Shown here: positions 14,801 through 21,684 of the stretch, piece by piece
Layout: each line of letters starts with the position of its first letter
Numbering within the stretch: the stretch's first letter is position 1
Virus record (IMG/VR): IMGVR_UViG_3300032092_000200
Location: 1 to 26,772 of that record
Reading direction: 5' to 3' (one strand)
Length of the DNA: 26,772 nucleotides
Source of the DNA: a virus
Program-made: the position numbers and the translations under genes
Notes under the pieces: generated by a model
Databases searched by the model: none
Told to the model about the DNA's origin: nothing
What the model saw: only the letters and a program-made list of their open reading frames with translations

Positions 14801-16320
14801 CCAGCCTCGCCACCAGCGAAGCGGCGCTCGCCTCCAACTGCAATCATCGCGGCGCTCAGATCGTCGATCGTTAGGCCGTACTCACCCTTGAGCCCACCCA
14901 TCAGCGCAACGAAGTTAGCGTCCTCAGTGGGGGAGAGGTCTTCGAGCGAGTTGGAAGTGAGGCGCGTGTACGTGCCCCATCCATCCGTGAAGTAGGACTT
15001 GGGGCGCTTGGCCTCGTTCTCGCGCTCTTCCTCGGGGAGCGACGCGATGTACTCCTGGTGCTTCGCCTTGCTCATTCCCTTGAACTCGGGGCGGTAGTCA
15101 CGAACCTTGGCAAAGACCCGACCACCGGCCGACTTGTCGACCATGAGGCCTTGCACCATACCGACGAACTCGGGACGAACGAAACCGCCACCACGCCCGC
15201 TACCGGCGGCAACGCGCACGATCGATCCCGGAACGACCTTGCTTCCACGCTTGTCAGTGAACGAACGAACAGCGAGGGCTTCCTTGCCGCGTGCGAACGC
15301 ACCACGTACTCGGTCCATACCATTCACCTGACGCGGCTCAACGAGACCGTCGTTAGCGATGAACTCCTGGTAGATCTCTTCGTCGGTGAGGACGGGTGCA
15401 CCTCGCGAGGCGCGGTCAGCCTTAACAGCCTTAATTTCGGCGAGGACAGGACTCTCAATGACATTTCCGTCAATGTCCTTGTACACGTTCACGTCGGTGT
15501 CGGCGCCGGGGAGGTCCCCACGACCAATCTCTCCGCCGCGCTCCTGCTGGCGACCCTGAACCCTAGCCGCGTCGCGCTGGCGGGCCTTGGGCACGCCTTC
15601 GACAACGCTCTGTGCTTTGGTGACGGTGTTGAACGCGTTATCAAGCAGCGTCTGTTCCTTGTTAGCCTGCCCAGGAACGTACTCTTCGCCCTCCTGACGA
15701 CCTTCGCCACGCATCTGGTCGAGCAGGTCCGCCGCCTCTTCGAGGAGGTTAGAGATAACTTCCCCCTTCTGCGCGATCTTCTCCTGGTCAGGGGACTTGG
15801 CGTTTTTCATCTGCTTGAGAGCGCCGTTCTCCTGATTCACCTGCTGGAGAATGTCAGCAACGCGACCGGCGTCCGGGTACTGCTCGGGGTCGAGTTTCCG
15901 CAGCGAGTTCTTGTTGCTGTCCAGTCTGGTTCGCTCGCCCCGACGGAGCGCCTGCGCGCCGCGGCCCTGGGCAATTCGAGCCTTGGCGTCGAAAACCTCG
16001 ATGTCCTCCTTGCGTACGCGGACGAGGTCTCCACGTTGGAACTTCTGCGAAGCGTCGAGGGAGAGCGCCTTGTCGATGCGGACCCAGATCGACCCGTCGC
16101 GGTCCATGTTCTCGACAACACCCGAAGCGTCGTTGAACTCGCCGCCCTTCTTGGTGCGGAACTTCACGGACCCGAAGGTTTGGATGAATCGTCCCTTGTG
16201 GTCACGCGGGTGGAGCCACGGCTTCCAGATACGACCGAGCGAGTCAACAATGGCACTAGCACCACCGGCCGTGAGGGCACCCATGGTCAGGTCATCGTTC
16301 ACGTGGTCAAAGTAAGTCAT
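8860..16320 (-). CDS. Giant polyvalent virion protein with C-terminal PI3/4-kinase-like domain (2486 aa)
   Basis: The start has AGGGGA 7 nt upstream. Residues 37-45 carry HPRDHKGRF, followed by an SH3/KOW-like segment (to about 110), a long helical region, and another SH3-like stretch near 532-577 (GDWVYVPTSGQYGQV). Acidic linkers come next. Two related modules sit at about 1228-1330 and 1675-1780 (GY...EGYA...P... then a beta strand and a D/N-rich end). A Gly-rich linker is at about 1799-1832. The C-terminal ~300 residues look like a PI3/PI4-kinase-type fold: K2201 in FFLKYD, the catalytic-loop-like D2325-T-H-D-G-N2330, and metal-binding D2352 in PIDNGLSVP. The last resembles the type II PI4-kinase IDNGLAFP. 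All key residues are present, so activity is plausible. It lies between portal and protease, where MuF-like head proteins often sit. Delivery into the host is inference. Confidence 0.75.
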   Translation of the reverse strand: MTYFDHVNDDLTMGALTAGGASAIVDSLGRIWKPWLHPRDHKGRFIQTFGSVKFRTKKGGEFNDASGVVENMDRDGSIWVRIDKALSLDASQKFQRGDLVRVRKEDIEVFDAKARIAQGRGAQALRRGERTRLDSNKNSLRKLDPEQYPDAGRVADILQQVNQENGALKQMKNAKSPDQEKIAQKGEVISNLLEEAADLLDQMRGEGRQEGEEYVPGQANKEQTLLDNAFNTVTKAQSVVEGVPKARQRDAARVQGRQQERGGEIGRGDLPGADTDVNVYKDIDGNVIESPVLAEIKAVKADRASRGAPVLTDEEIYQEFIANDGLVEPRQVNGMDRVRGAFARGKEALAVRSFTDKRGSKVVPGSIVRVAAGSGRGGGFVRPEFVGMVQGLMVDKSAGGRVFAKVRDYRPEFKGMSKAKHQEYIASLPEEERENEAKRPKSYFTDGWGTYTRLTSNSLEDLSPTEDANFVALMGGLKGEYGLTIDDLSAAMIAVGGERRFAGGEAGRLSQLQRFGALAQNLRRKVDGNGRVIQQGDWVYVPTSGQYGQVTYLDPTRSTIRVSLYNQPGEPIRVSAKKVAFTSGANARVFGRSDLDAASGVGRYAPTRQEAADVARRNGLDDIADAVESGATGKDLLSVFENSDRWMLLSTQAMNLRGRMYDRGQRGLGIDPEDSSALLDASILGAAMAELFRKDDSTPKVEVVVPDSAPEFDVPAIPDGVLPEGADLGDGQIVANPEDENSVFRINPDGSIDLLEIDPETGEVFETPDLQFGGPAKGPLADGQEPPAGYERRSNGAGARDTFYTPDGRFKIQENSQGELGVVDVSDVNNPQIVGVGSDWDEVGSLIGDVSPESVPSAEASGSPEEIYSAREDAARADLSERLGTDVSDMSREEIVNTPEFAEAVQGDDYSQIAFDFNEIANAEAAQEAPPFEAPAAEPAPEPVNVPEQIGQTPDSVEAPAEVPTDGSVERGIVDNLWNVLDRMGRDDRISPKTRSDTLDNISEMEDALESGDLAQFYASADKIVRNPGVPAPIREGLARDLEALRRNGASGEDDASPDVLTDQFADQLVPLDFEPIDGIDDIGLDAALFLEDLFANMGSYLAARMVFDAADDKFWNSTKGRKKNEDRIAEAKEIRSDLEKAMTNADFSEDERRNAVDNALQRLRLFMGRGEGEDRVSGINAVGQLIASNKSGYSVRDASIAITDDEELVDDIVDVPWGDRLGDGETGYTVVDGDGNQITEGYAAEIPESRLVLDPETPLTQEQFDAWWETVPDAMVGEDGTIPSFFITTDEDGATTISVGLWSDTESDAQALAAENGDVYFDAESNSWFTPPTEADLPESITEVEAAERDLYNAIFDYEKPLSREALDDQATEINALNDAIETVKNAETVEEIDALEAEYGGPDLGDSVDDSYAAYVAARRAEVSASGSDEGWVAEVDGKPVAAVRVVRAENADEEDKWEVYLADEDSPDGYGEPLKDIDGFPYSETYEDAVARAEGVADRVRSDEAVPSGEAEPAPEAAKPERKKKAPKSPISPAARSAISDNAESMGPEGNRRLRELLAGEYPQSDEDWDLLENAVDSALDYVDTLLDQGKERLEMDGIDVPTLRGQRTALRSASRKVIAARDASDTDVPAPTPEDLDEVDVTEPDTGRGVLPRFDDAMTTKAQEKIDTTGGYSIDLSTGQDEFNEGYAVALPGRESDRYDLEDFNENAKTYTNYYITQYEKDLAEDGKVLGFWKDDEDRVVIDVSEMVDDLEEALQLGRDRNQDAIWDNKNKKEIPVPKDGAPSGPDTDPQAPGGGDDGGLPPSGGGDSGGGGTPDGGGRGGPGGGAGLSNEITAESIEGVEAVELSDQTEAPESPPKGPAPERFVAAGGTSLEDRAAKQEQYIGDGNISREVLLSDLTGNMTSEEWAAAFGGEGTAEGLSSWLKLLEQPFSPYTVALDGNPTGNVGIARTIASTVLADIPIDTDVPEYQAMREAAKQTLLGIDGLQGAEKESPLNEAEKKALLEARAAYAESLSDSESPAWLLSLARWRVATLEAVLAIDDIQQSRLWDYLDEFKGDGAYQSLDAERNVRGITRALRERVDWVNPADFMPTDAMPELGIGETAEGEISLDSVSKSLLQADVLGVDLSEATGMRALLDAVASVNRPTGGPQLGMSGPANGLTLKNGIRITPLEDGEGGVNQGLSFMVDAGGERFFLKYDYTASAAAEAITPRIVRSFGGPSPRVVPLSVDYGDLETYSLNDRQRDEERTLPRLPFLQEMAGKSLGEDWNTVGQLMSSEQAAEDINWQIEEMLGDPSTPAALDFASNLLQSLFANVVAMRWDTHDGNVMVAEDEGADGDTARIKVVPIDNGLSVPWLTMPGRTPAPDNIPQFARMMVGSRAGALVGEFAQSTTTANLTALQDSLSEWADSLREWIKTRALTDIKDGGILAGSKMDKYTKLWLQEAAALSNEEWWDILIDLNLGDPFAGYGDLFNLIDRKESVL

Positions 16321-16322
16321 GG

Positions 16323-16706
16323 TCAGATCCCCTGCTCACGGATAGCGGCGTTGACGCGGCTTTGGGCGTAAGCGTCACGAGTGAATGGCGGTCGGCTGTC
16401 CTTAGGAAGCATGGCGTACTCGCGAGTGCCCTCGATGTAAGCGCGGCGGAGAATGTCAGCGTCGGTGCCACTAGCAGCAGCCTTGGCACGCAGAACCTGC
16501 TCGTGCGCGGGGAGATCGATCTCTCCGGACGCCGCAACGAGCGAGACCTTGCTCCACTCGACTGGGATGAGGCTCGAGCAGTGCAGCACCCGCGCACGAC
16601 GAATCACCATGCGGCGAGCAGCCAGGATCTGGTCGGTGACGATAGACGCCTGGTCGAGCAACGCAATCGCCTCACGCACACCGCTTGGTGTCTCCAGTGA
16701 CAACAT
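16323..16706 (-). CDS. Head-region unknown helical protein (127 aa)
   Basis: The ATG shares one base with the portal stop (TGATG), and the stop lies 2 nt before the 2486-aa start, so the three genes form one translational unit. The product starts MLSLETPSGVREAIALLDQA and is mainly helical. It contains RRMVIRRARVLHCSS and ends in a charged segment with SRPPFTRDAYAQSRVNAAIREQG. No transmembrane segment or enzyme motif is seen. Position immediately after portal suggests a head-completion or portal-associated protein, but no family is recognised. Confidence 0.75.
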   Translation of the reverse strand: MLSLETPSGVREAIALLDQASIVTDQILAARRMVIRRARVLHCSSLIPVEWSKVSLVAASGEIDLPAHEQVLRAKAAASGTDADILRRAYIEGTREYAMLPKDSRPPFTRDAYAQSRVNAAIREQGI

Positions 16707-18292
16707 CAGGCCGGGGTCTCCTCAGTAGCGGGCGGTGCTGTTGGCGGAGTCGTTGTCTCGTCTTCTGGAAGGTTGTCCGGAACACCTGTCGGCTTACCGG
16801 TGAGTGCCTGCACAACCTCAGGCGGGAGTGCGGTCTGCGGGGACTCGGCAGCGGTAGCAGCCTGGACCTCCGCGGTGGTCTCGGGTGAGAGTACCTGGAG
16901 AACCTTGTCCAGGTACTCGGGGAGCACCTGACCCTTAGAGATGGCGACGCGTCGGACGATCTCTTCGCCGTCGGGGGTGTCGGTCGTCTCGAACCCGTTG
17001 AGTCTCAACCACGCCTCATCCGAGATGAGGTAGTTCTCGTGTGCGTACCTTGACGCTTCGGGCATGTTCGGGGAAGAGACGACCGACGAGGGGTCGTACC
17101 ACACCGCCATCCGCAGCGCCTGCTCGCGACTGAATCCCTGCGCCTCGAGAACGGGGCGGAGGTAGGCTGTGGTAAGCGCGGAGCAGATGCGTCGCATCAG
17201 TGGCTCGACGTGCTGGCGGTACAGGCTTTCCTCGATCTTGATCGCGTTGGAGTACTTGATGTTCGCGAGCCCGGTGACGACATCCTTAGGAAGGTCGATT
17301 CCCTGCATGATGCGCTCGAGGACGCGATCGGCGCGCGTGCGCAACTGCTCATCGAAGGAACGCTCGAACTGGAGGTACTTGATCGCAGCGCCAGCCTCAG
17401 ACGGGCCGCGTACCAGCAAAGGGACAACAGCCGATGCTGAGGTCTCGTCCTCGATTGGCGTTGTCATCGAGTCCATCAACTCGGTCTCGAACGACTCGAA
17501 CTCTTCCTCGGGCTCACCATCGATGTCGTCGTAGCCCTGCGCCCCAGTGACGGTGAGCGTGTCTGGGATGAACAGCAGGCCGGAGTTGAGGCGTGAGCGT
17601 GCGGTCGATCGGAAAGTCGTGTTGATTAGTTGGAGTTCGGCGCAGAGGTCGAGTACGCCGCGCATCGACGAGTGCGGGAGAGTGCTATACCTCGGGTGGG
17701 GATTCCAGAGGCGCGCGAGATAGAATCCGGTGGCTTCGTTGATTTCGACCCCTGTGGTTGATACCGGGTCGGGCAAGAAGTAGGTCTTTCCGTTAGCGAC
17801 TCGGATCTCACTTACTGAACGTACGTTCCAAGAAGTGAACGTACCACTGCCGAGTTGACGCGGGGTACGCATGAGGTAGCACTCGCCCGCGACCTGGTAG
17901 TTCATCGCAATGTCGTGAATAACGTCGGCGGTGGTTCCGCCCTCAGGACGGAGTGCAGCCAGCGCCATCTGTGACGCCCGGAGGATGCGAGGGGTAAGGT
18001 CGTCGACCTCAGTGGCGGAACGATATCCGTCTACACCCTCAGGAACTACGGCTGGGATGAGATCGGTCTGGCTGGCGATGTTTGCGACGAGGGAGAATCC
18101 GTAACTGATCTCACCAATGTCGTCGTGGTACTCCCAGGCTTCTTTCTGCCACGCCTCACTCTGTCGACGTCGAGCCGTAGTGGCTTCCTGCGCCTTACGG
18201 TCGGACAGGTTCTCGCGACTAGCCGATGCGACCAGGGGGGACCGAGAAGGCGTCGGGTCATCGCTACTCTTACGGCGAGTGAACACGCCCAT
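16706..18292 (-). CDS. Portal protein (528 aa)
   Basis: Length, position and composition fit a phage portal, the dodecameric ring through which DNA enters the head. Supporting segments are AWQKEAWEYHDDIGEISYGFSLV near residue 50, GECYLMRTP in the middle, the internal SRLNSGLLFIPD helix-strand, LQFERSFDEQLRTRADRVLERIMQGIDLPKDVVTGL near residue 310-345, and KIEESLYRQHVEPLMRRICSALT. The C-terminal 70 residues are Pro/Thr/Glu-rich and probably disordered. GAGAGG precedes the ATG by about 7 nt. It heads the portal / 127-aa / giant-protein unit with overlapping stops and starts. An actinophage-type portal is well supported; the exact family is not resolved. Confidence 0.85.
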   Translation of the reverse strand: MGVFTRRKSSDDPTPSRSPLVASASRENLSDRKAQEATTARRRQSEAWQKEAWEYHDDIGEISYGFSLVANIASQTDLIPAVVPEGVDGYRSATEVDDLTPRILRASQMALAALRPEGGTTADVIHDIAMNYQVAGECYLMRTPRQLGSGTFTSWNVRSVSEIRVANGKTYFLPDPVSTTGVEINEATGFYLARLWNPHPRYSTLPHSSMRGVLDLCAELQLINTTFRSTARSRLNSGLLFIPDTLTVTGAQGYDDIDGEPEEEFESFETELMDSMTTPIEDETSASAVVPLLVRGPSEAGAAIKYLQFERSFDEQLRTRADRVLERIMQGIDLPKDVVTGLANIKYSNAIKIEESLYRQHVEPLMRRICSALTTAYLRPVLEAQGFSREQALRMAVWYDPSSVVSSPNMPEASRYAHENYLISDEAWLRLNGFETTDTPDGEEIVRRVAISKGQVLPEYLDKVLQVLSPETTAEVQAATAAESPQTALPPEVVQALTGKPTGVPDNLPEDETTTPPTAPPATEETPA

Positions 18293-18356
18293 GTAAAAAC
18301 CCTCTCGGTCACTTCACGATATGGCGGAGGCGTGTGTCATGGGGAGTTACTGGGAT

Positions 18357-18391
18357 AGTCTACCCTCTACTCTACCAGATTATCTCTGGTA
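18357..18391 (-). promoter_or_regulatory. Hairpin and promoter-like -10 upstream of portal
   Basis: TACCAGA (18373-18379) and TCTGGTA (18385-18391) form a 7-bp stem with a 5-nt loop at the very end of the DUF1360-like gene. Just downstream in the leftward direction is GAGGGTAGACTATCC, with a -10-like TAGACT (18362 to 18357). A very similar GAGGGTAGTCTTATC lies upstream of the gene starting at 22346. No good -35 is seen here. It may end the upstream transcript and start the portal transcript. Confidence 0.35.
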
Positions 18392-18711
18392 TCGAGGACT
18401 TCCTGCACCAAAGATGCGGCACCGGCCACAGCCAGAAGGTAGACGAAGAAGTTGACGTAGGGGACGGCGAGCAGGAGAATCAGACCACCCGCACACCAGA
18501 TCCCCACGCAGTAGGGGCAGCCGATCAGACGAAATAGCCACTCGGCCGCCGGGAGGGTCTTGCTGTGCCGCTCACGCGCGGTCTTGGCGACAGGGCTACG
18601 GAGGTACCACCAGAGTTTCGACCGTACCGGCTCAGTGATGTCGTCCTTATAGATCAGCCGAGTAAGGCGGTAGGTGGCGAGGCCGAGGACGACCAGTTCG
18701 AGGCCAGTCAT
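18367..18711 (-). CDS. DUF1360-like small membrane protein (114 aa)
   Basis: The ATG at 18711 is chosen because it overlaps the upstream stop as ATGA. A longer frame from 18735 exists but has no such coupling. The pattern GLATYRLTRLIYKDDITEPVR, a conserved GCPYCVGIW motif, and two hydrophobic segments (about residues 67-82 and 85-102) match the DUF1360 type of small membrane proteins seen in phages and Gram-positive bacteria. The N-terminal 'A-T-R-L-T--I--D' helix followed by the CxxC-W motif is the key sign. Function is unknown in the family. It follows the nucleotide kinase gene directly. Confidence 0.7.
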   Translation of the reverse strand: MTGLELVVLGLATYRLTRLIYKDDITEPVRSKLWWYLRSPVAKTARERHSKTLPAAEWLFRLIGCPYCVGIWCAGGLILLLAVPYVNFFVYLLAVAGAASLVQEVLDTRDNLVE

Positions 18712-19670
18712 TCGGGCCTCAAAACTTCGATCCACTCGTCCGGGTCGGAGTCGTCGTTGGCCTGCTGCTCACGCATCTGTCGAATGGCCTCAGAGGCCTT
18801 GCGAGCGAGATCGATAGGGGTACCGTCATTCACGATGACTCGGTCGCAGTGGTCGGGGGTGAGGGTCACTTCTGAGGCATGAGCGTCGGGTGGGGCGGGG
18901 ACTCTGGGACGGCTGACCCACCAGACCTCACCCTCGCAAAAGTGAACAAACTCGATTTCGTTCTCAAAGCGGACGTCAGGAACAACCACGCGGGCTCCGT
19001 CGCGAGCGTTGAGGTAGAGCGCGATCGGCCACGCCTCAGCATCGAGCGTGTCGCGCACGCCCTCGGTTCCAAGCGTCTGGAGGATGCGGCGGGACTCGGG
19101 GTACCGGCGCTTGGTTTCCTCGTAGCCGATTGTGGAAACGGCATCGACGTAGCGGACCTGTCCGTCTTCGTTGAACCCGATGATCGGGTTGACCTTGGTG
19201 ACGATATCGCGGAGCACGTCGGCGAACGAAGCGCGGTAGTAGCCCTCATTCTCAGTCAGCGTCAGCGCGGTGGTGTCCTTCCCGGACTGTGCCCAGCCCG
19301 CGATTCCGACGACCTCAATGCGGGGGAGGATGGTGGGACCGTCATCGGTCATCCCGAGGCGGTAGATGGGCAACTTCGCCCGGTACGCGGTGCGGACTGC
19401 CTCGCGCGCTGCTTCGCAGGTCTCCCATCCTGGGTAGACCAGAACCCCGTCGCAAGTGTCCATATCGAAAACGACGACCAGACGCTGGTAGAGGTAGTTG
19501 TCGTACGTCTGACAACGCTCCTCAGGGCAGTCCAGGCCAGCCATGACAGAGACGGTCGTGTGGTTCTCTACGGCAGCAACGAACTCGTTGATGTCGGCCA
19601 GAGTCTCACCAACCGGGTAGATCAGGGAAAGCATCGGTCGGTAGGGGCGAATGTCGTCGTCATCATACAT
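18708..19670 (-). CDS. DUF4406-like / deoxynucleoside monophosphate kinase fusion (320 aa)
   Basis: Residues 1-110 resemble the DUF4406 / nucleoside deoxyribosyltransferase-like fold, with DMDTCDGVLVYPGWETCEAARE (69-90) as the typical D...PGWE...A...E signature. Residues 118-300 are a P-loop kinase of the phage dNMP kinase type: VVGIAGWAQSGKDTTAL (Walker A GWAQSGKDT at 125-133), RILQTLGTEGVRD, and VVVPDVRFENEIEFV. It would phosphorylate dNMPs for phage DNA synthesis; the N-terminal part may act on nucleosides or sense them. AAAGGA lies 6 nt before the ATG. A nucleotide-metabolism gene inside a structural operon is unusual but not unknown. The kinase call is firm; the N-terminal role is less so. 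Confidence 0.8.
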   Translation of the reverse strand: MYDDDDIRPYRPMLSLIYPVGETLADINEFVAAVENHTTVSVMAGLDCPEERCQTYDNYLYQRLVVVFDMDTCDGVLVYPGWETCEAAREAVRTAYRAKLPIYRLGMTDDGPTILPRIEVVGIAGWAQSGKDTTALTLTENEGYYRASFADVLRDIVTKVNPIIGFNEDGQVRYVDAVSTIGYEETKRRYPESRRILQTLGTEGVRDTLDAEAWPIALYLNARDGARVVVPDVRFENEIEFVHFCEGEVWWVSRPRVPAPPDAHASEVTLTPDHCDRVIVNDGTPIDLARKASEAIRQMREQQANDDSDPDEWIEVLRPE

Positions 19671-19685
19671 TTGAGGTCCTTTCAG

Positions 19686-20108
19686 TTAGTCACGAGATTG
19701 CATGGAGAACTGGGGGAAAGGGCGGAGATTCCTCAGCCGTGAGCCGCAGCCACAGCCCCGGTCGGGAAGCAGCCTAACGGAGTAGTCGGCGAACTCTAGC
19801 AGGACCCCTCCGTCGTCATGTTGTCCCCCTGTGGTGCTGACGTACTCCTCCTTGTGAAGCAGGCCGATCCCGGGGTACTCGGGGACCTCAGTGAAGAAGA
19901 ACGCGTGTGTCGTCGTGACGATGACGCGGGTCTTCCCTCGCCAGCATTCACCCGCATTGAAGGTCCTCGCTGCGGTCCCGCAGACACGCGCCGGGAACAA
20001 GTCGTGGAACACGAATTGATGCTGCTGGGCGTCAGGCTCGAGTTCGGGATCCCACGGCTCAGAGGCGGTCGTGGTTGCCCAGACTGGGGGAGTCTGTGGG
20101 TCAGTCAC
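19686..20108 (-). CDS. Unknown protein with C-terminal Cys-Gly motif (140 aa)
   Basis: The GTG at 20108 is preferred: it has AGGAG 9 nt upstream and overlaps the end of the HTH gene by 8 nt. A longer ATG start at 20159 has no visible ribosome site. The product begins MTDPQTPPVWATTTASEPWD, has a beta-rich middle (GECWRGKTRVIVTTTHAFFFTEVP), and ends LLPDRGCGCGSRLRNLRPFP. Such a CGCGSRLR ending recurs in small actinophage proteins of unknown role in my memory. No enzyme or membrane motif is seen. It may bind a metal through the closely spaced cysteines. Confidence 0.65.
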   Translation of the reverse strand: MTDPQTPPVWATTTASEPWDPELEPDAQQHQFVFHDLFPARVCGTAARTFNAGECWRGKTRVIVTTTHAFFFTEVPEYPGIGLLHKEEYVSTTGGQHDDGGVLLEFADYSVRLLPDRGCGCGSRLRNLRPFPQFSMQSRD

Positions 20109-20682
20109 GGATGAGGTCTCCTGCGTCAATGGCGAACACCACTTCCAGAATCTCACCACTGGTGCGAACCGGAATCAGCCAGGAGATCTGGTCGCTAGTG
20201 AGCCAGTCGAGCGCTTCGTTGGGGGTGCGAAGCACTTCGACCCCTGTCGCACTGTTCGGGTCATTAAGGATTTCCCGAATCGTGAACCGACCAGGAGTGG
20301 CTCCGGTCGGGGTCAGGAGATAGTGGAATCGGCCACCCAGTGGGAGGCTAGGGTCCAAGGACTCAGGAAAGATGGAGAATACCCCGTCATTCGGGTTGGC
20401 CGATGCAATCCTCCGGCGGATAGCCTGATGGTTAATCCCGGTAGCGCGTGCAAGATCCTCGATCGGGACACGGCGGGCAGCGAGGGCCGCAAGTGTTGCA
20501 TTCAGCAGGTAGCGAGAAGTTGACTCGCGGGACTCTGGGGGGCTGTGTCGCGTAACACGGCGGGCGTCCTCGGCCAAGAGAGATAGCGACTCCGCGATAT
20601 CCGCGGGGATCCCGGGCGAGTGGACTCGGTCAGCCCGAATCTTGTGGGGGCGAAGGCGTCGTAGGGGTCTGGAGGTCAGCAT
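20101..20682 (-). CDS. Helix-turn-helix DNA-binding protein (193 aa)
   Basis: Residues about 64-95 (LAALAARRVPIEDLARATGINHQAIRRRIASA) have a clear helix-turn-helix pattern with the 'A-x-G-[IV]-x3-A-[IV]-R-R-R' recognition helix. The N-terminus is basic (RPLRRLRPHKIRADR). The C-terminal 90 residues (FHYLLTPTGATPGRF... WLTSDQISWLIPV) are unrecognised and may be a ligand or dimer domain. There is no Shine-Dalgarno sequence; instead a promoter-like TAGGGT ends 6 nt before the ATG, suggesting a leaderless transcript of its own. It could regulate the late region or its own promoter, which is inference. Confidence 0.7.
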   Translation of the reverse strand: MLTSRPLRRLRPHKIRADRVHSPGIPADIAESLSLLAEDARRVTRHSPPESRESTSRYLLNATLAALAARRVPIEDLARATGINHQAIRRRIASANPNDGVFSIFPESLDPSLPLGGRFHYLLTPTGATPGRFTIREILNDPNSATGVEVLRTPNEALDWLTSDQISWLIPVRTSGEILEVVFAIDAGDLIRD

Positions 20683-20688
20683 ATCCGT

Positions 20689-20718
20689 ACCCTACCACGC
20701 CTGGATGCTACTTGTCTA
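20689..20718 (-). promoter_or_regulatory. Candidate leaderless promoter for the HTH gene
   Basis: On the minus strand TAGACA (20718 to 20713) and TAGGGT (20694 to 20689) are 18 nt apart, and the -10 ends 6 nt before the ATG. This is the best promoter-like match in the window. It lies in the 3' end of the preceding gene and its gap, so the HTH gene may be transcribed separately. Confidence 0.45.
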
Positions 20719-21268
20719 CTTGCCTCGCCGAACTGTTACCGGCAGCCTTGAGTTTTGCGTCGTACCCTGATGGGGAGTTGGGATTAGCAACTACGGTGAA
20801 GAACTCAGTGACACGCTCAATCGTTATAGCGCGAACAGGATTTGGCTCGTATGTGGTCTTGATGATGATCTGCCACTCCCCGGGCGGTGTTTCCTCGGGG
20901 ATCTGCACTGCGTTCACTGCGCCTTCGACGCAGACCGGCTCGGTGGGGGCGTAGAACTCGATCGGCAGTAACCCAAGGTTACCAATCTTTGAGCCGATCT
21001 TACGCTCAATTTTGGTACCGTACCCATCATTGCAGAATGCAGCGGTCTTAATTTCGACGAAATCACCAGGATAGTACGTCTTTGTCGGGTCGATCTGGGG
21101 CGGCCCGTCGTACCGAATACCTTCGTAGGGCGCGACCTTCCAGTAGATGATCACTGAGAAGATAGTCACGAGTACAGTGATAACTGCCAATACTCCGAGG
21201 ACAGCAGCCTTTTGCGCAGCGGCATAAATCTTGCTGCTCTGCCAGGTCCTCTTGATTTTCTCCATCAT
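20708..21268 (-). CDS. Membrane-anchored protein with beta-rich outer domain (186 aa)
   Basis: A basic N-terminus (MMEKIKRTWQSSKIYAAAQK) precedes one strong transmembrane segment at about residues 22-46 (AVLGVLAVITVLVTIFSVIIYWKVA). A beta-rich region of about 120 residues follows with two cysteines (AAFCNDG and EPVCVEG) that could form a disulphide outside the cytoplasm. TPPGEWQIIIKTTYEPNPVR recalls Ig-like folds. The ATG overlaps the upstream stop as ATGA, coupling it to the coiled-coil membrane protein. It may be a surface-altering (superinfection) or lysis-associated protein; neither role is shown by motifs. Confidence 0.7.
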   Translation of the reverse strand: MMEKIKRTWQSSKIYAAAQKAAVLGVLAVITVLVTIFSVIIYWKVAPYEGIRYDGPPQIDPTKTYYPGDFVEIKTAAFCNDGYGTKIERKIGSKIGNLGLLPIEFYAPTEPVCVEGAVNAVQIPEETPPGEWQIIIKTTYEPNPVRAITIERVTEFFTVVANPNSPSGYDAKLKAAGNSSARQVDK

Positions 21269-21630
21269 CCAGAAACACCACCAGGCTGGCCCGTAAGGAT
21301 AGAGATCGCCCCACCGATAAGACCGAGCAGGACAGCCAAGATGAGCGCCCAGAACACCTTCTCGAGAGTTGAGAAGCGCGTTACGGGGACGTAGTTATCC
21401 TTCATCTCGCTTTCAACATCAGACACCTGCTTCTCGACGCGCTTAACTGCTGCGGCTAACGAGGCGTCAATAACCTCGAGATCCTTGTGCATCGCGGCGA
21501 TCTCTGTGGTGATGTAGGTCCGCAGGCTCTCTAGTGCGGCATGATCACGAATATCCTTGATGTCAGCGCGTCGAGCCAAATCTTCCAAGCGCTGTCCCAA
21601 GTCCACTACTGCCTCTTCCCCGGGGGTCAC
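21265..21630 (-). CDS. Coiled-coil protein with C-terminal membrane helix, holin/XhlA-like layout (121 aa)
   Basis: The GTG at 21630 has a perfect GAGGTG 6 nt upstream; a GTG three codons earlier (21639) is the alternative. Residues to about 85 are charged and helical with heptads (LGQRLEDLARRADIKDIR ... VKRVEKQVSDVESEMKD). A linker DNYVPVTRFSTLEKVFW and one transmembrane helix (ALILAVLLGLIGGAISIL) follow, then a short tail. This soluble-coil-then-helix layout resembles haemolysin XhlA-type phage proteins and small holin partners. It lies next to another membrane gene, with which it overlaps by ATGA. Confidence 0.65.
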   Translation of the reverse strand: MTPGEEAVVDLGQRLEDLARRADIKDIRDHAALESLRTYITTEIAAMHKDLEVIDASLAAAVKRVEKQVSDVESEMKDNYVPVTRFSTLEKVFWALILAVLLGLIGGAISILTGQPGGVSG

Positions 21631-21684
21631 GGAGAGCACCTCGGCTCTGTTTGGGCAGTCGTGTGGCGTACAGATTTCATTGTA

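Noticed and set aside
8860-16320. Sequencing or fusion artefact joining several genes into one 2486-codon frame
   Set aside because: The frame is continuous with steady codon use. Gene-end and ribosome-site signals are absent inside it, while both ends have coupled overlaps or a good start.
15058-16371. 437-aa plus-strand frame, and the 309-aa minus frame at 12891-13820
   Set aside because: Shadows of the 2486-aa gene, whose frame holds the coherent domains.
18879-19742. 287-aa plus-strand frame
   Set aside because: Opposite the dNMP kinase gene, which carries a clear Walker A motif.
20101-20159. ATG at 20159 as start of the 140-aa gene
   Set aside because: No ribosome site precedes it, and it would overlap the HTH gene by 59 nt; the GTG at 20108 has AGGAG.
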